Notes under the pieces: model-generated
The model's database searches: none
Told to the model about the DNA's origin: nothing
Seen by the model: the letters and a program-made list of their open reading frames with translations, nothing else
Translations under genes and position numbers: made by a program
Assembly: GCF_000718515.1 (NCBI RefSeq)
Contig: NZ_JNZS01000009.1
Coordinates: forward strand, 248,001-312,000
DNA length: 64,000 nucleotides
Source: Micromonospora parva
GTDB taxonomy: Bacteria > Actinomycetota > Actinomycetes > Mycobacteriales > Micromonosporaceae
Direction: 5' to 3'
Shown: positions 1 through 8,563 of the stretch, in pieces
Layout: each line of letters opens with the position of its first letter
Numbering within the stretch: position 1 is the first letter of the stretch

Positions 1-992
1 TCGTAGCCGACCGGGGCGCCCACCTCGCACGTGTCCCACACGCGGTTGTTGTTGCCGTCCACCCAGACGGTGCCGCGGACGATCGCCCCCTGCTCGACCG
101 TGACGGTGTGCCGCGCCGTGTTGTTCTCCAGGGTCGTCTCCGGCAACGTCGTCGCCGCGGTCGCCTCCATCGTCACGACGTCGCCGACGGTGGTGGAGGT
201 GAGGATCCCGCCGTAGTACAGCTGCTCGCTCGTCTCGCCCGGCCACAGCGGGCTGTGGATGCAGCGCCAGCCAGTCCGGCCGTCGGCGACGCCGTCGCCG
301 AACGCGCAGTCCCACCCCTCGCTCGACATCTCCGAGCCCTGCATCCCGGCCGGCACCGGGATGGTGACGGTCACCTCGCCCGAGGGGGAGTTCCCGGAGT
401 TCCGGAGAGACGTGGAAACATTGACATACTCGTTCGGGAGGAGCTGCTGGCTGGTTGCGGCGGGCACGAACTCGAGGTCCATCGTGCTGGGGATGTAGCG
501 CACGCTCGCCTGGCCGATGTTGTTGGCGGTCGACGACTCCATACCGGTCTTCGCCGTGGCGGTGACGGTCACCGCGTCTCCGGCTGTGCCGGGCGGGAGC
601 CCGAACGGCAGGTTCAGCGTGTCGGCGATCTCCCCGGCGGCCAGGGGGGCGTGTACGCAGGTCGCGGTGCCCTGCAGGTCACAGCTCCAGCTCGGCGGGA
701 TCACGAACCCGTCGGAGGAGAACCAGGCGCCCGCCGGCAGCGTGAACGCCACTGTCACATCCTGGCTGGCCTTCGTGCCGGAGTTGCGTACGTCGAGGGT
801 AAGGGTCGACCAGCCACCGCTGGCCGGCACCTCGACGGTGTCGACGGAGGCGGCGACCACGAGGTCCGCCCGGGAGGGGGCGGCGCCCGCCGGGCCGGTG
901 GGCAGCAGGCCGGTGGCGAGCCCGGCCAGCGCGCCGACCAGGAGACTGCTACGGAGCAGGTGCTGGCGGGTGGAGCGGAATTGAACGGACAT
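1..992 (-). CDS. Secreted DUF11/SdrD-B-like repeat protein, 3' end cut by window edge
   Basis: The reading frame is open from an ATG at 992 to the window edge, giving about 330 residues with the C-terminus missing. The N-terminus is a Sec signal peptide: basic residues, a hydrophobic stretch over about residues 14-30, then an AGA-A cleavage-like site. After it come at least two Ig-like repeats of about 110 residues, with phrases such as LDVRNSGTKAS and STSLRNSGNSPSGEVTVTIP and a WxC...C pair in each. These resemble DUF11/CARDB-type surface modules. The visible end (VRGTVWVDGNNNRVWD) looks like the start of an SdrD B-type domain. It is probably exported or wall-associated and structural or adhesive. 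It is divergent from the sigma gene downstream. A C-terminal anchor cannot be judged because that part lies outside the window. Confidence 0.75.
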   Translation of the reverse strand, partial: MSVQFRSTRQHLLRSSLLVGALAGLATGLLPTGPAGAAPSRADLVVAASVDTVEVPASGGWSTLTLDVRNSGTKASQDVTVAFTLPAGAWFSSDGFVIPPSWSCDLQGTATCVHAPLAAGEIADTLNLPFGLPPGTAGDAVTVTATAKTGMESSTANNIGQASVRYIPSTMDLEFVPAATSQQLLPNEYVNVSTSLRNSGNSPSGEVTVTIPVPAGMQGSEMSSEGWDCAFGDGVADGRTGWRCIHSPLWPGETSEQLYYGGILTSTTVGDVVTMEATAATTLPETTLENNTARHTVTVEQGAIVRGTVWVDGNNNRVWDTCEVGAPVGY

Positions 993-1303
993 CAGGTCCT
1001 AACGTCGGAGGGGATCGACCGGGCCAGCGGCCCGGTCCTCGGGATCGTCGGCGTCCATCCGATAGAGCGCCAAGATCATGACCATCGTTACGTCGCGCCG
1101 GCGGGCTCCCGAATAGCGATGGGCCATCCACGGGCCACAAGGTCGTACAACCAGGGGTCAAACCAGGCCACCCGCCTGCAATGTTGTTGCGGTCAGCAAC
1201 GCCAGCAACCCCGGCGGCGCTACAAGACCGCGAAGACCTCGCCCTTCCCGCGTTAACCTCGCTGGTCTCCCAGAGCGTTCAGGTGGTGGGAGGGACACAC
1301 ACC
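993..1303. other. 311-bp divergent intergenic region
   Basis: This region separates the secreted-protein gene (minus) from the sigma gene (plus), so it should hold both promoters. I see no convincing coding sequence. Two small inverted repeats are visible. CCGGGCC-agc-GGCCCGG (1019-1035) lies 27 bp upstream of the secreted-protein start. GTTGC-ggtca-GCAAC (1186-1200) lies about 100 bp upstream of the sigma start. No clear -35/-10 pair is recognisable. Confidence 0.5.
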
Positions 1304-1837
1304 ATGCAACGACCCCGGGAACTGGCACCGCCGGAGGGCTTCGCCGAGTTCGTCGCGGCGCGCTCCGATGCGCTGCTGCGTTCGGCCTGGCTACTCACCG
1401 GTGATGCCGGGCGGGCCGAGGACCTGTTGCAGACGGTCCTGGCGGATGTCTGGCGGCGCTGGGCCACGATCAACAGCGCCGGGCATCCCGAGGCGTACCT
1501 GCGCAGAGCGTTGTTCACCACCTACGTCTCCTGGTGGCGACGGCGCTGGCGCAGTGAGGTGCCGAGCCAGCCGCCGGACCAGCCCTCACGTGGCGACATG
1601 GCCGGGGAGTCCGCCGACCGGGACGCCGTACGCCGCGCACTGGCCCGGCTGAGCCGGCAGCAGCGGGCGATCGTGGTGCTCCGCTACGTCGAGGACCTGA
1701 CGGTGCAGCGGACAGCGGAAGTGCTCGGCTGCTCGCACAACACCGTAAAGGTGCAGGCCTTCCGCGCTTTACGGATTCTGCGTACCGATCCGGATCTTGA
1801 ATTGTTCGCCGCCTGGAGGTCGCGAAGTGACGCATGA
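1304..1837 (+). CDS. SigE-family ECF RNA polymerase sigma factor
   Basis: A 177-residue sigma-70 family protein. Region 2 is at about residues 15-85, with the AWLLTGDAGRAEDLLQ core. Region 4 is at about 115-170, with RQQRAIVVLRYVEDLTVQRTAEVLGCS and the recognition helix NTVKVQAFRALR. The length and the WLLTGD...AEDLLQ wording match the actinobacterial SigE family (TIGR02983 type). The start at ATG 1304 has a purine-rich ribosome site (gtgggaggga, 1286-1295). The last 11 bases overlap the next gene, so the membrane partner is probably translationally coupled. It would redirect RNA polymerase to a small regulon, which cannot be inferred here. Confidence 0.9.
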   Translation: MQRPRELAPPEGFAEFVAARSDALLRSAWLLTGDAGRAEDLLQTVLADVWRRWATINSAGHPEAYLRRALFTTYVSWWRRRWRSEVPSQPPDQPSRGDMAGESADRDAVRRALARLSRQQRAIVVLRYVEDLTVQRTAEVLGCSHNTVKVQAFRALRILRTDPDLELFAAWRSRSDA

Positions 1838-2909
1838 AGATGAGGACATCAGGCTCCTGCTGACCAGCGCCGTTCCGCCACTGACACCGCCACCGGACCG
1901 GGTCGTCGAAGTGGCCAGGCGGGTCCGCCGGCGCCGGCAGCGCCTGATCGGAAGCGCAGCGCTCGCCGTGGCAGTGGTCGTTGGCCTGGGCGTCGGAGGG
2001 GCGCAGATACTCAACGGCGTACCTTCACCGCACACGGCTGCCGATTCCGCCGGTCAGGGGCGGTGGACATCGTGCGTGGAGGCCGCACCGGAAATGGTCA
2101 CGCGTGGCTTCCGTGTCCCGACCAGTGAAGCAGCCGCCCTGCCCCGTCTCGGCGATGACTTCATCCCCACCACGGTCGTCGTCTGCAGGGTGGAGCGTCC
2201 TCCTGTCCGGCCCGACTGGCTTTTGACGGAGCGGCGTAGCGATGACGCCACCGCCCTCGCCGCCCTCGTCGCCGCCCTCCGCCGGCCCGACGCGCCGGAT
2301 AATCCCGGCTTTGCCTGCAGAGCGGTCCTGCAGGAGGCACCCTGGCTCGCGCTCGTTGACGCGGACGGCCGGTGGATGCGGCCCGGCATACCACTCGATT
2401 CCTGCCACGACAATCTGCCGGACGATTTCCGGGCAGCGTTCGATGCTCTACCGCTGACCACCGTGGCGACCCGTCCGGTCGCCGAGAGCGATTCGGCCAG
2501 AGCGGGTTGCAGCCAGCGCGAGGTCAACATGACATCCTTGGTGGCCGACCGTGAAGCCCGTGCCCTGCCAGAGCCGTTCCCCGCTGGGCAGCAGGTCCGC
2601 CTCTGCGTCTACTACGTGCCGAAGAGTAGGCAGGGGAACGGCGAGCCACTCGGCGAGTTCGCGCACGGAACGGTGCTGCCGGAGGACCAACGAGCGGCGA
2701 TCGAGGGTGCGCTGCGGGCGTCTCGACCGGCGAACCCGTGCAGCACCCGTGCGAGCCGGTTCGCTGTGCTGATCCCACTGACCACCAGCGAGCCCCGCAC
2801 CTACGTGGAACTCGACGGCTGCCGCCGAATCACCGTGCGAGTCGCTCCCGACCAACGGACCATCGGACAGGGCGACGCCGCGCTGATCGAGCTGATCGAC
2901 AAGCCGTGA
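1827..2909 (+). CDS. Single-pass membrane protein coupled to sigma factor (putative anti-sigma partner)
   Basis: A 360-residue protein that starts at GTG 1827 behind GGAGGT (1815-1820), inside the end of the sigma gene. A cytosolic N-terminus of about 40 residues ends in a run of arginines (RRVRRRRQR). One transmembrane helix follows at about 41-61, then an extracytoplasmic part of about 300 residues with eight cysteines, enough for four disulfides. I do not recognise the outer domain. The gene order and topology suggest it holds or senses for the sigma factor, but no classical zinc-binding anti-sigma motif (HxxxCxxC) is present. The N-terminal layout is shared with the partners of the two other sigma genes in this window. 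Confidence 0.7.
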   Translation: MTHEDEDIRLLLTSAVPPLTPPPDRVVEVARRVRRRRQRLIGSAALAVAVVVGLGVGGAQILNGVPSPHTAADSAGQGRWTSCVEAAPEMVTRGFRVPTSEAAALPRLGDDFIPTTVVVCRVERPPVRPDWLLTERRSDDATALAALVAALRRPDAPDNPGFACRAVLQEAPWLALVDADGRWMRPGIPLDSCHDNLPDDFRAAFDALPLTTVATRPVAESDSARAGCSQREVNMTSLVADREARALPEPFPAGQQVRLCVYYVPKSRQGNGEPLGEFAHGTVLPEDQRAAIEGALRASRPANPCSTRASRFAVLIPLTTSEPRTYVELDGCRRITVRVAPDQRTIGQGDAALIELIDKP

Positions 2910-2954
2910 CCTGTCGGGCGAGGCATCCGGGGATGTCCGGGCCGCGCCTCGACG

Positions 2955-3521
2955 TCAGGCCGAGACCGCCTGGAGACCCGTACCAGTTGCCGCTGGGGGT
3001 GGGCCCAACGGGAACTCACCGACGGTGCGCCACGGGCTGACGTCCGGTGTGCCGGCGATCAGCCGGACCCTGTCGACGGCCGCGTTGATCGGCAGGTGCG
3101 CGGCGACGGTTTCCGCCGCGTGGGTCAGCACGGGCTTGTCGGCGTCGTGACCGATGGTCAGGTGCGGCACCACGTCGCTGTGCGCCCCGCCGTACGGGGG
3201 TGCCTCAGGAAACCGTCGCCACACTGCCCCGGTGAGGTCGCGGAAGGGCCGATGTGGCTGCGGAGCAAGCCAGAGGACCGTGTCACCGAACCAGTCGACG
3301 TGCGTCAGTGCGACGTCGAACCGAGGTATCCCGGCGATGGTGTCACGCAGCGCGGCCAAGGCCCGCTCGTCGATCTGCTGCGGTGGCAGGAACGGGTAGA
3401 GGACTGTCACGTGCGCTGGGACGCCCCATGAGGCGGCCCGGTCGAGTGATGCCCGGAACCTGCCGACCGCCTCCTCGGCCTCGGGTATCGGCACGATGAG
3501 CGCCGTCTGCGTCGGCTCCAT
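2955..3521 (-). CDS. 2'-5' RNA ligase family protein (2H phosphoesterase)
   Basis: A 188-residue protein with the two hallmark HxT motifs of the 2H phosphoesterase superfamily: HVT at residues 37-39 and HLT at 120-122. The spacing and the PPxGG loop between them fit the LigT/YjcG-like branch. Such proteins hydrolyse cyclic phosphates or ligate 2'-5' RNA linkages; the actual substrate is unknown. I chose ATG 3521, giving MEPTQTALIVPIP. An in-frame extension upstream would run back into the neighbouring gene and looks non-coding. The gene lies 13 bp downstream of the LD-carboxypeptidase-like gene on the same strand and is probably cotranscribed. Confidence 0.85.
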   Translation of the reverse strand: MEPTQTALIVPIPEAEEAVGRFRASLDRAASWGVPAHVTVLYPFLPPQQIDERALAALRDTIAGIPRFDVALTHVDWFGDTVLWLAPQPHRPFRDLTGAVWRRFPEAPPYGGAHSDVVPHLTIGHDADKPVLTHAAETVAAHLPINAAVDRVRLIAGTPDVSPWRTVGEFPLGPPPAATGTGLQAVSA

Positions 3522-3534
3522 ACCCTGCGGTTTC

Positions 3535-4596
3535 CTATCGGTAGTCGGCGAAGATTCGCCGTTGCACGCCATCAACGGTGACCGGGCCCCCGTGGGGAAG
3601 GATCCACTGTGGTCTGGTGTGGCCGAACGGGACGCCGCCACAGACGACCGCCTCGGGGTTGTAGCGGGTCACCACGTCGACGACCGTGTCCCGCTGCTGC
3701 TCACGAAGCCGTGCCCGATCCTCGGCCGCGGGTCGACGGTTGTGGTCGGAGACCGGCGGACGGGCGACCACTACCGCGTCGACGGCGCTGAGAAGACCGC
3801 GCTCACCGAGTGATCGGACGATCCAACCGACCTCGCGGGCGGGAAGGAGCTCTTCCGACGTCTCAATGAGCAGCACCCCGCCCTGTAGGGCCTCGGGAGG
3901 AAACGGGAAGCGTCCCGCCGTCAGGATCCACTGGATGACCTCCAGGCAGCCACCCCAGGTGCGGCCGGTGACCGAGCGCGACGGCCCGTACCAACTCCAC
4001 GGCTGCGTCGGTTCGCGCTCGCCGAAGGACTTCAACGCCTGCGGATCTGCCCAGTCGATGCCGATGTCCTCGGACTCACCCGGATCCGTGACCTCCAGCC
4101 GTTCCCCGGTGAGCAGGGCCGCTCGCAGCGACCGGACGTGGACGTCGTCAACGGCAGGCCCGGGGCCGAGGTGCACCTGGGACGACCCGCCGTAGAAGCT
4201 GGCGATGCCGAGGCCCCAGAGCCAGTGGTGCAGGTTGGTGTTGTCGCTGGTGCCGAGGAACGGCTTCGGGTCGGCTCGGGCCAGGTCGGCGTCCAGGTGG
4301 GGGATGACGGTGATCTGGTCGTCCCCTCCGACGACGGCGAGAATGCCGCGTACCTGGGGGTCTGCGAAGGCGGCGTTGATGTCCGCCGCCCGCGCTGCCG
4401 CGCTCGCGCCCACCTGGCGGGTGGTGGGGTATTCGACCGGTACGAGACCGGTCAGGTCGGCGAGCCGTCGCATTGCCTGTTCGTGGATCGCCGGATAGGC
4501 GCCGGCCGCGGCGAAGGACGGCGAGAGGACCGCGAGGTGGTCCCCGGGGCGGGCTTTTCGAGGACGAACGAGCTCATGCACCATGTCGTGATCCAA
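3535..4596 (-). CDS. S66 family LD-carboxypeptidase / MccF-like serine peptidase
   Basis: A 353-residue protein of peptidase family S66. The nucleophile motif is GTSDNTN with Ser117, preceded by the ILAVVGGDD strand. The Glu of the triad probably lies in LLIETSEE (about 240-247) and the His in GGVPFGHT (about 325). Family members are cytoplasmic LD-carboxypeptidases that trim recycled muropeptides, or MccF enzymes that inactivate microcin C-like peptide-nucleotides. The long C-terminal half and the SDNTN wording lean towards the MccF-like branch. An alternative start at Met5 (4584) is possible. It is divergent from the BTAD regulator with about 96 bp between them. Confidence 0.85.
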   Translation of the reverse strand: MDHDMVHELVRPRKARPGDHLAVLSPSFAAAGAYPAIHEQAMRRLADLTGLVPVEYPTTRQVGASAAARAADINAAFADPQVRGILAVVGGDDQITVIPHLDADLARADPKPFLGTSDNTNLHHWLWGLGIASFYGGSSQVHLGPGPAVDDVHVRSLRAALLTGERLEVTDPGESEDIGIDWADPQALKSFGEREPTQPWSWYGPSRSVTGRTWGGCLEVIQWILTAGRFPFPPEALQGGVLLIETSEELLPAREVGWIVRSLGERGLLSAVDAVVVARPPVSDHNRRPAAEDRARLREQQRDTVVDVVTRYNPEAVVCGGVPFGHTRPQWILPHGGPVTVDGVQRRIFADYR

Positions 4597-4692
4597 CAGT
4601 TCTGCCCGCCGCTCCGCACCTCATTTCGGACCGTCGGCGGAGCGGGCATCGGCGACACGGATACTTCTCATGATCGTGGCAGGATCTGCCAG

Positions 4693-7600
4693 GTGCAGGT
4701 CAGGATGCTTGGTCCATTCGAGGTGCGCACGGACGACGGCGCCGTCATCGACGTGCCGGGTGCGCGGCTGCGCGGGCTGTTGACCGTCCTCGCGCTCAAC
4801 CCGGGTCACGTGGTCCCGAAGGGGACCCTTGTCGACTGGATCTGGGGCGAACACCCGCCCTCCGACGCGGCCAACTCCCTGCACCGCTTGGTTTCCCGGT
4901 TGCGGAAGGCGCTGCCGGAGGGGTCGATCGAGGGGCAGGCGGACGGCTACCGGTTGGTGGTCGAACCCGACGTGGTCGACGCCGTACGGTTCGAACGCCT
5001 CGTCGGCCAGGCTCGCGACGACGAGGGCCCGCAGCGGGTACGGCGGCTGCGCGAGGCCCTCGGCCTGTGGCGTGGTGCGGCGATGCAGGACGTCGGTCTG
5101 GTCGACAGCACGGCGCTCGACGCGGCGGTCACCCGATTCGACAGGCTGCGTCTGACCGCCATGGAGGATCGCTTCGACGTGGAGGTCAGCCTCGGTCATG
5201 GTCCGGAGCTGGTCGCGGAGCTGACCGACCTGGTGGCCGCGCACCCGGTGCGGGAACGGCTGGTCCTCGCGTTGATGCGGGCCCTCGCCGCGAGCGGCCG
5301 AGACAACGAGGCCCTGCTCGTGTACCAGCGCACGAGTGCGGCCCTGGCCGACGCGCTGGGCGTCGACCCCTCGCCGGAACTCTCGGCGTTGCACGTCGCG
5401 CTCCTGCGCGGCGAGGTGCTTCGGCGCGAGGAGAACCGGAAGACCAACCTTCGTGCCGAGTTGAGCAGCTTCATCGGCAAGGACGAGGCCGTCGCGGAGG
5501 TTGGTGCGCTCGTCGCCGAACACCGGCTCACCACCCTGATCGGGCCGGGTGGCTCCGGGAAGACCCGGCTGGCCACGGAGACCGCGCGCAGAATGCTCGA
5601 CGACGTACCGGACGGCGCCTGGCTTGTCGAGTTCGCCGCCATCGGCCCGGACGGTGACGTGGTGCAGGCGACCCTCGCGGGGCTCGGACTCCGCGACGCT
5701 CTGCTCGGCGAGGCACCGAGCATGGAGTTGATCGACCGGCTCGTCGCCGCGATCCGCGAGCGGGAGGCGTTGCTGATCCTGGACAACTGCGAGCACGTGA
5801 TCGAGTCGGCGGCTGTCCTCGCCGACCGGCTGCTCGGCGAGTGTCGGCGGCTGCGGATCCTCGCCACGAGCAGGGAACCGCTCGGCATCACTGGTGAGGC
5901 GCTCTGGCCGGTCGCGCCGTTGGCCCTGCCGGGTGTCGACGCCGACCCCGGCGAGATCGAAACCTCTCCCGCTGTCCGGTTGCTGCGGGACCGGGCGGGC
6001 GCGGTGCGGCGGGATCTGGCCGTCGACGCCTCCACGTTGTCGACGATGGCGCGGATCTGTCGGGCGCTGGACGGGATGCCGCTGGCGATCGAACTGGCCG
6101 CCGCCAGGTTGCGCACCATGTCCATCGACCAGCTCGCCAGGCGGCTCGACGATCGGTTCCGCCTGCTGACCGGCGGCAGCCGTACCGCGTTGCCCCGGCA
6201 CCGGACGTTGCGCGCGGTGGTCGACTGGAGTTGGGAGCTGCTGACCGACGCGGAACGGACGGTCCTGCGCCGGCTCTCGGTGTTCTCGGGCGGGGTGAGC
6301 CTGGAAGCGGCGGAACGGGTGTGCGCCGGTGACGAGGTCGCGCAGGAGGAGGTGCTTGAGTTGGTCACCGCGCTGGCCGAGAAGTCGCTGTTGGTCGTCG
6401 AGGGCGACGAGGTGCCGCGCTACCGGATGCTCGGCACGATCAAGGAGTACGCCGCGCACCGCCTCGCCGAGGCGGGGGAATCGGATCTGGCGCGGCATGC
6501 GCACCTGGCGTACTTCACCGAACTCACCGAGACCGCGGAGCCGCAGCTTCGCCGTGCGGACCAGGTGACATGGCTGGCCACTCTCGAAGTCGAGCACGAC
6601 AACATCGGTTCCGCGATGCGCGGTGCCCTCGCTGCCGGCGAGGCGCACGCGGCCATGCGGCTGGCTGCGGGTGCCGGCTGGTACTGGTGGCTCGGTGGCC
6701 ACCGGACCGAAGGCATGGAGTTGATCACGGCGGCCACCGAGACGCCTGGTGAGGTCAGCGACGAGATCCGGGCCACGGTGTACGCACTCGTCGTGCTCTT
6801 CGTCAACTCGGGGCCGGGTGACGAGCACCAGGCGGCGGAGTGGATCCACAGGGCGTACGAGTTCAGCCAGCGCAGTGACGGCAGCCACCCGGGGACGGCG
6901 CTCGTCGTTCCGCTGGAACGCATGTTGCGAGCCCCGGACGCGATCCTGGCCGCATGGGAGCCGCTGCTGAACGACGAGGATCCCTGGGTACGCGCACTGG
7001 CCCGGCTGCAACTGGGCAAGATGCGGATCATGCTGGGCCAGGACGGTCGGGTTGTGGACGCATATCTCGTGGCGGCGCTCGCCGAGTTCCGGGCACTCGG
7101 CGAACGGTTCGGTATTTCGTTCGCGCTGACCGAGCTGGCGGAGCTGATTGCCGTACGCGGTGAGTTCGCCGGTGCCTGCGAGCTCTACGAGGAGGCGGCC
7201 GCTGTCGTCACCGAGGTTGGCACCGTCGAGGACATCATCCGGATACGGTCCCGGCAGGCTCAGCTGTACTGGTTGCTCGGCGATGAGGAGTCCACCGCGA
7301 CTGCCATGGCCGAGGCGCGGCGGTTCGCGGCGCGGGTTACGTGGCCGGGTGCGTTGGCCGTGCTGGCCCTGTCACAGGCGGAACTCGCTCGCTGGGGTGG
7401 TGATGCCGAGGAGGTGGCCCGCCAGGTCGGTGTCGCGACGACCCTGTTGCGCGACGAGGCGAAGGAGGCGCACATCCGCGTGGTCACCCACGACCTGCTC
7501 GGTTATGTCGCGGACGATCTCGGTGAGGCGAGCAGACACCATGCCTTGGCCTGCGAGGCGGCAGCCGCGACGGGGCACGCACCCTCGATCGCGCGGGTAC

Positions 7601-7830
7601 TCGTCGGAGTCGCGGACCTGGCGCTGCGCCGTGACCAGTGTGAGCTGGCGGCGGGGTTGCTTGCCGCGAGCACCGGTGTGCGCGGACGGCAGGACCATTC
7701 CCAGCCGGACGTGGCCCGGATCGAGCAGGAAGTACGGCGCCGCCTCGGCGAAGTGAGATTCGCAGAGGCGGCGCGAGAAGGTGGTCGGACGGACTGGAGT
7801 CAGTTGGTCGCTGTCACGCTCGCTTCGTGA
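4693..7830 (+). CDS. AfsR/SARP-type regulator with BTAD, NB-ARC ATPase and TPR-like repeats
   Basis: A protein of about 1045 residues. It begins with an OmpR-like winged helix (VQVRMLGPFEV to about residue 90), then a bacterial transcriptional activator domain (about 95-245). The NB-ARC/STAND ATPase has a Walker A GPGGSGKT at about 284-291 and a Walker B LLILDNCEHV near 360. The C-terminal 500 residues are alpha-helical and TPR-like. GTG 4693 is preferred because it restores the family N-terminus; ATG 4705 is also possible. Proteins of this build are ATP-switched activators of secondary-metabolite or transport genes. Its 3' end overlaps the convergent exporter permease gene by 17 bp, and that exporter is its likeliest target. 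Confidence 0.9.
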   Translation: MQVRMLGPFEVRTDDGAVIDVPGARLRGLLTVLALNPGHVVPKGTLVDWIWGEHPPSDAANSLHRLVSRLRKALPEGSIEGQADGYRLVVEPDVVDAVRFERLVGQARDDEGPQRVRRLREALGLWRGAAMQDVGLVDSTALDAAVTRFDRLRLTAMEDRFDVEVSLGHGPELVAELTDLVAAHPVRERLVLALMRALAASGRDNEALLVYQRTSAALADALGVDPSPELSALHVALLRGEVLRREENRKTNLRAELSSFIGKDEAVAEVGALVAEHRLTTLIGPGGSGKTRLATETARRMLDDVPDGAWLVEFAAIGPDGDVVQATLAGLGLRDALLGEAPSMELIDRLVAAIREREALLILDNCEHVIESAAVLADRLLGECRRLRILATSREPLGITGEALWPVAPLALPGVDADPGEIETSPAVRLLRDRAGAVRRDLAVDASTLSTMARICRALDGMPLAIELAAARLRTMSIDQLARRLDDRFRLLTGGSRTALPRHRTLRAVVDWSWELLTDAERTVLRRLSVFSGGVSLEAAERVCAGDEVAQEEVLELVTALAEKSLLVVEGDEVPRYRMLGTIKEYAAHRLAEAGESDLARHAHLAYFTELTETAEPQLRRADQVTWLATLEVEHDNIGSAMRGALAAGEAHAAMRLAAGAGWYWWLGGHRTEGMELITAATETPGEVSDEIRATVYALVVLFVNSGPGDEHQAAEWIHRAYEFSQRSDGSHPGTALVVPLERMLRAPDAILAAWEPLLNDEDPWVRALARLQLGKMRIMLGQDGRVVDAYLVAALAEFRALGERFGISFALTELAELIAVRGEFAGACELYEEAAAVVTEVGTVEDIIRIRSRQAQLYWLLGDEESTATAMAEARRFAARVTWPGALAVLALSQAELARWGGDAEEVARQVGVATTLLRDEAKEAHIRVVTHDLLGYVADDLGEASRHHALACEAAAATGHAPSIARVLVGVADLALRRDQCELAAGLLAASTGVRGRQDHSQPDVARIEQEVRRRLGEVRFAEAAREGGRTDWSQLVAVTLAS

Positions 7831-8563
7831 ACGTGGAACGCGCCCACAGGTAACCGACGAAAGCGACGCCGACGCACCAGGCGAGGGCGGGGATCACGTC
7901 ACCGCTGGACGGCGTCCCGTTGAGGAACCCGCGCAGAGTTTCGATGATCGGCGTGAAGGGCTGGTACTCCGCGAACTCCCGCAGCCCGGGTCCCATCTTG
8001 TCCGCCGGCACGATCGCGCTGCTGAAGAACGGCAGCATGACCAGCGGTACGGAGGCCAGCCCCGCCGTTTCCGGAGACTTCGCCGAGAGCCCGAGGGCGA
8101 CCGTGAGCCAGCCGGCGGCGAAGCCGAGCAGCACGATGACGCCGATCGTGCCGAGCCAGCCGAGGAGGCTCGCTGACGGGCTGAATCCGAGTAGGAAGGC
8201 CACCCCGACGAGGGCCGCGATGGCGACCAGGTTGGTCAGCACGCTGGCGACGACGTGACCGGTCAGCACCGCACCGCGGGAGACGTGCATGACTTTGAAC
8301 CGGTTGATGATGCCCTTGGTCATGTCGGAGTTCACAGCGGTCGCGGTGGCCCCCAGCCCGTAGCAGACCGCCAACAGCATCAGTCCGGGAGTCGCGTAGT
8401 CGATGTAGTCGACACCGACGCTGAAGGCGTCGCCGAACATGTAGACAAACATCAACATAATCACGATCGGCATCAGAACCGCGTTGAACACCGAGGTCGG
8501 ATTCCGGGCGATGTGCTTGAAGTTGCGGCGCAACATGACGATCGAGTGGGACTTGGCGCTCAT
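7814..8563 (-). CDS. ABC-2 type exporter permease (DrrB-like)
   Basis: A 249-residue integral membrane protein with about six hydrophobic helices. It begins with a short cytosolic segment (MLRRNFKHIARNPTSVF) typical of DrrB-type ABC-2 permeases. The conserved stretch EYQPFTPIIETLRGFLNG before the last helix is also characteristic of daunorubicin-resistance type permeases. Its start overlaps the stop of the ATPase gene by 4 bp (ATGA), so the two are coupled. Together they should export a hydrophobic compound or lipid; the substrate is unknown. The last 17 bp overlap the end of the convergent BTAD regulator gene. Confidence 0.9.
   Translation of the reverse strand: MSAKSHSIVMLRRNFKHIARNPTSVFNAVLMPIVIMLMFVYMFGDAFSVGVDYIDYATPGLMLLAVCYGLGATATAVNSDMTKGIINRFKVMHVSRGAVLTGHVVASVLTNLVAIAALVGVAFLLGFSPSASLLGWLGTIGVIVLLGFAAGWLTVALGLSAKSPETAGLASVPLVMLPFFSSAIVPADKMGPGLREFAEYQPFTPIIETLRGFLNGTPSSGDVIPALAWCVGVAFVGYLWARSTFTKRA

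Noticed and set aside
108..1256. Long plus-strand open frame opposite the secreted repeat protein
   Set aside because: The composition is Arg/Gly/His-rich without hydrophobic or domain pattern. The minus strand encodes a coherent signal peptide and Ig-like repeats, so this is a shadow frame.
2919..2951. CGAGGC...GCCTCG hairpin between convergent genes
   Set aside because: Only a 6-bp stem with a 21-nt loop, too weak to call as a terminator.
4621..7011. 796-residue minus-strand open frame across the BTAD regulator
   Set aside because: It is rich in Arg, Gln, His and Pro with no motif. The plus strand carries complete winged-helix, Walker A and Walker B motifs.
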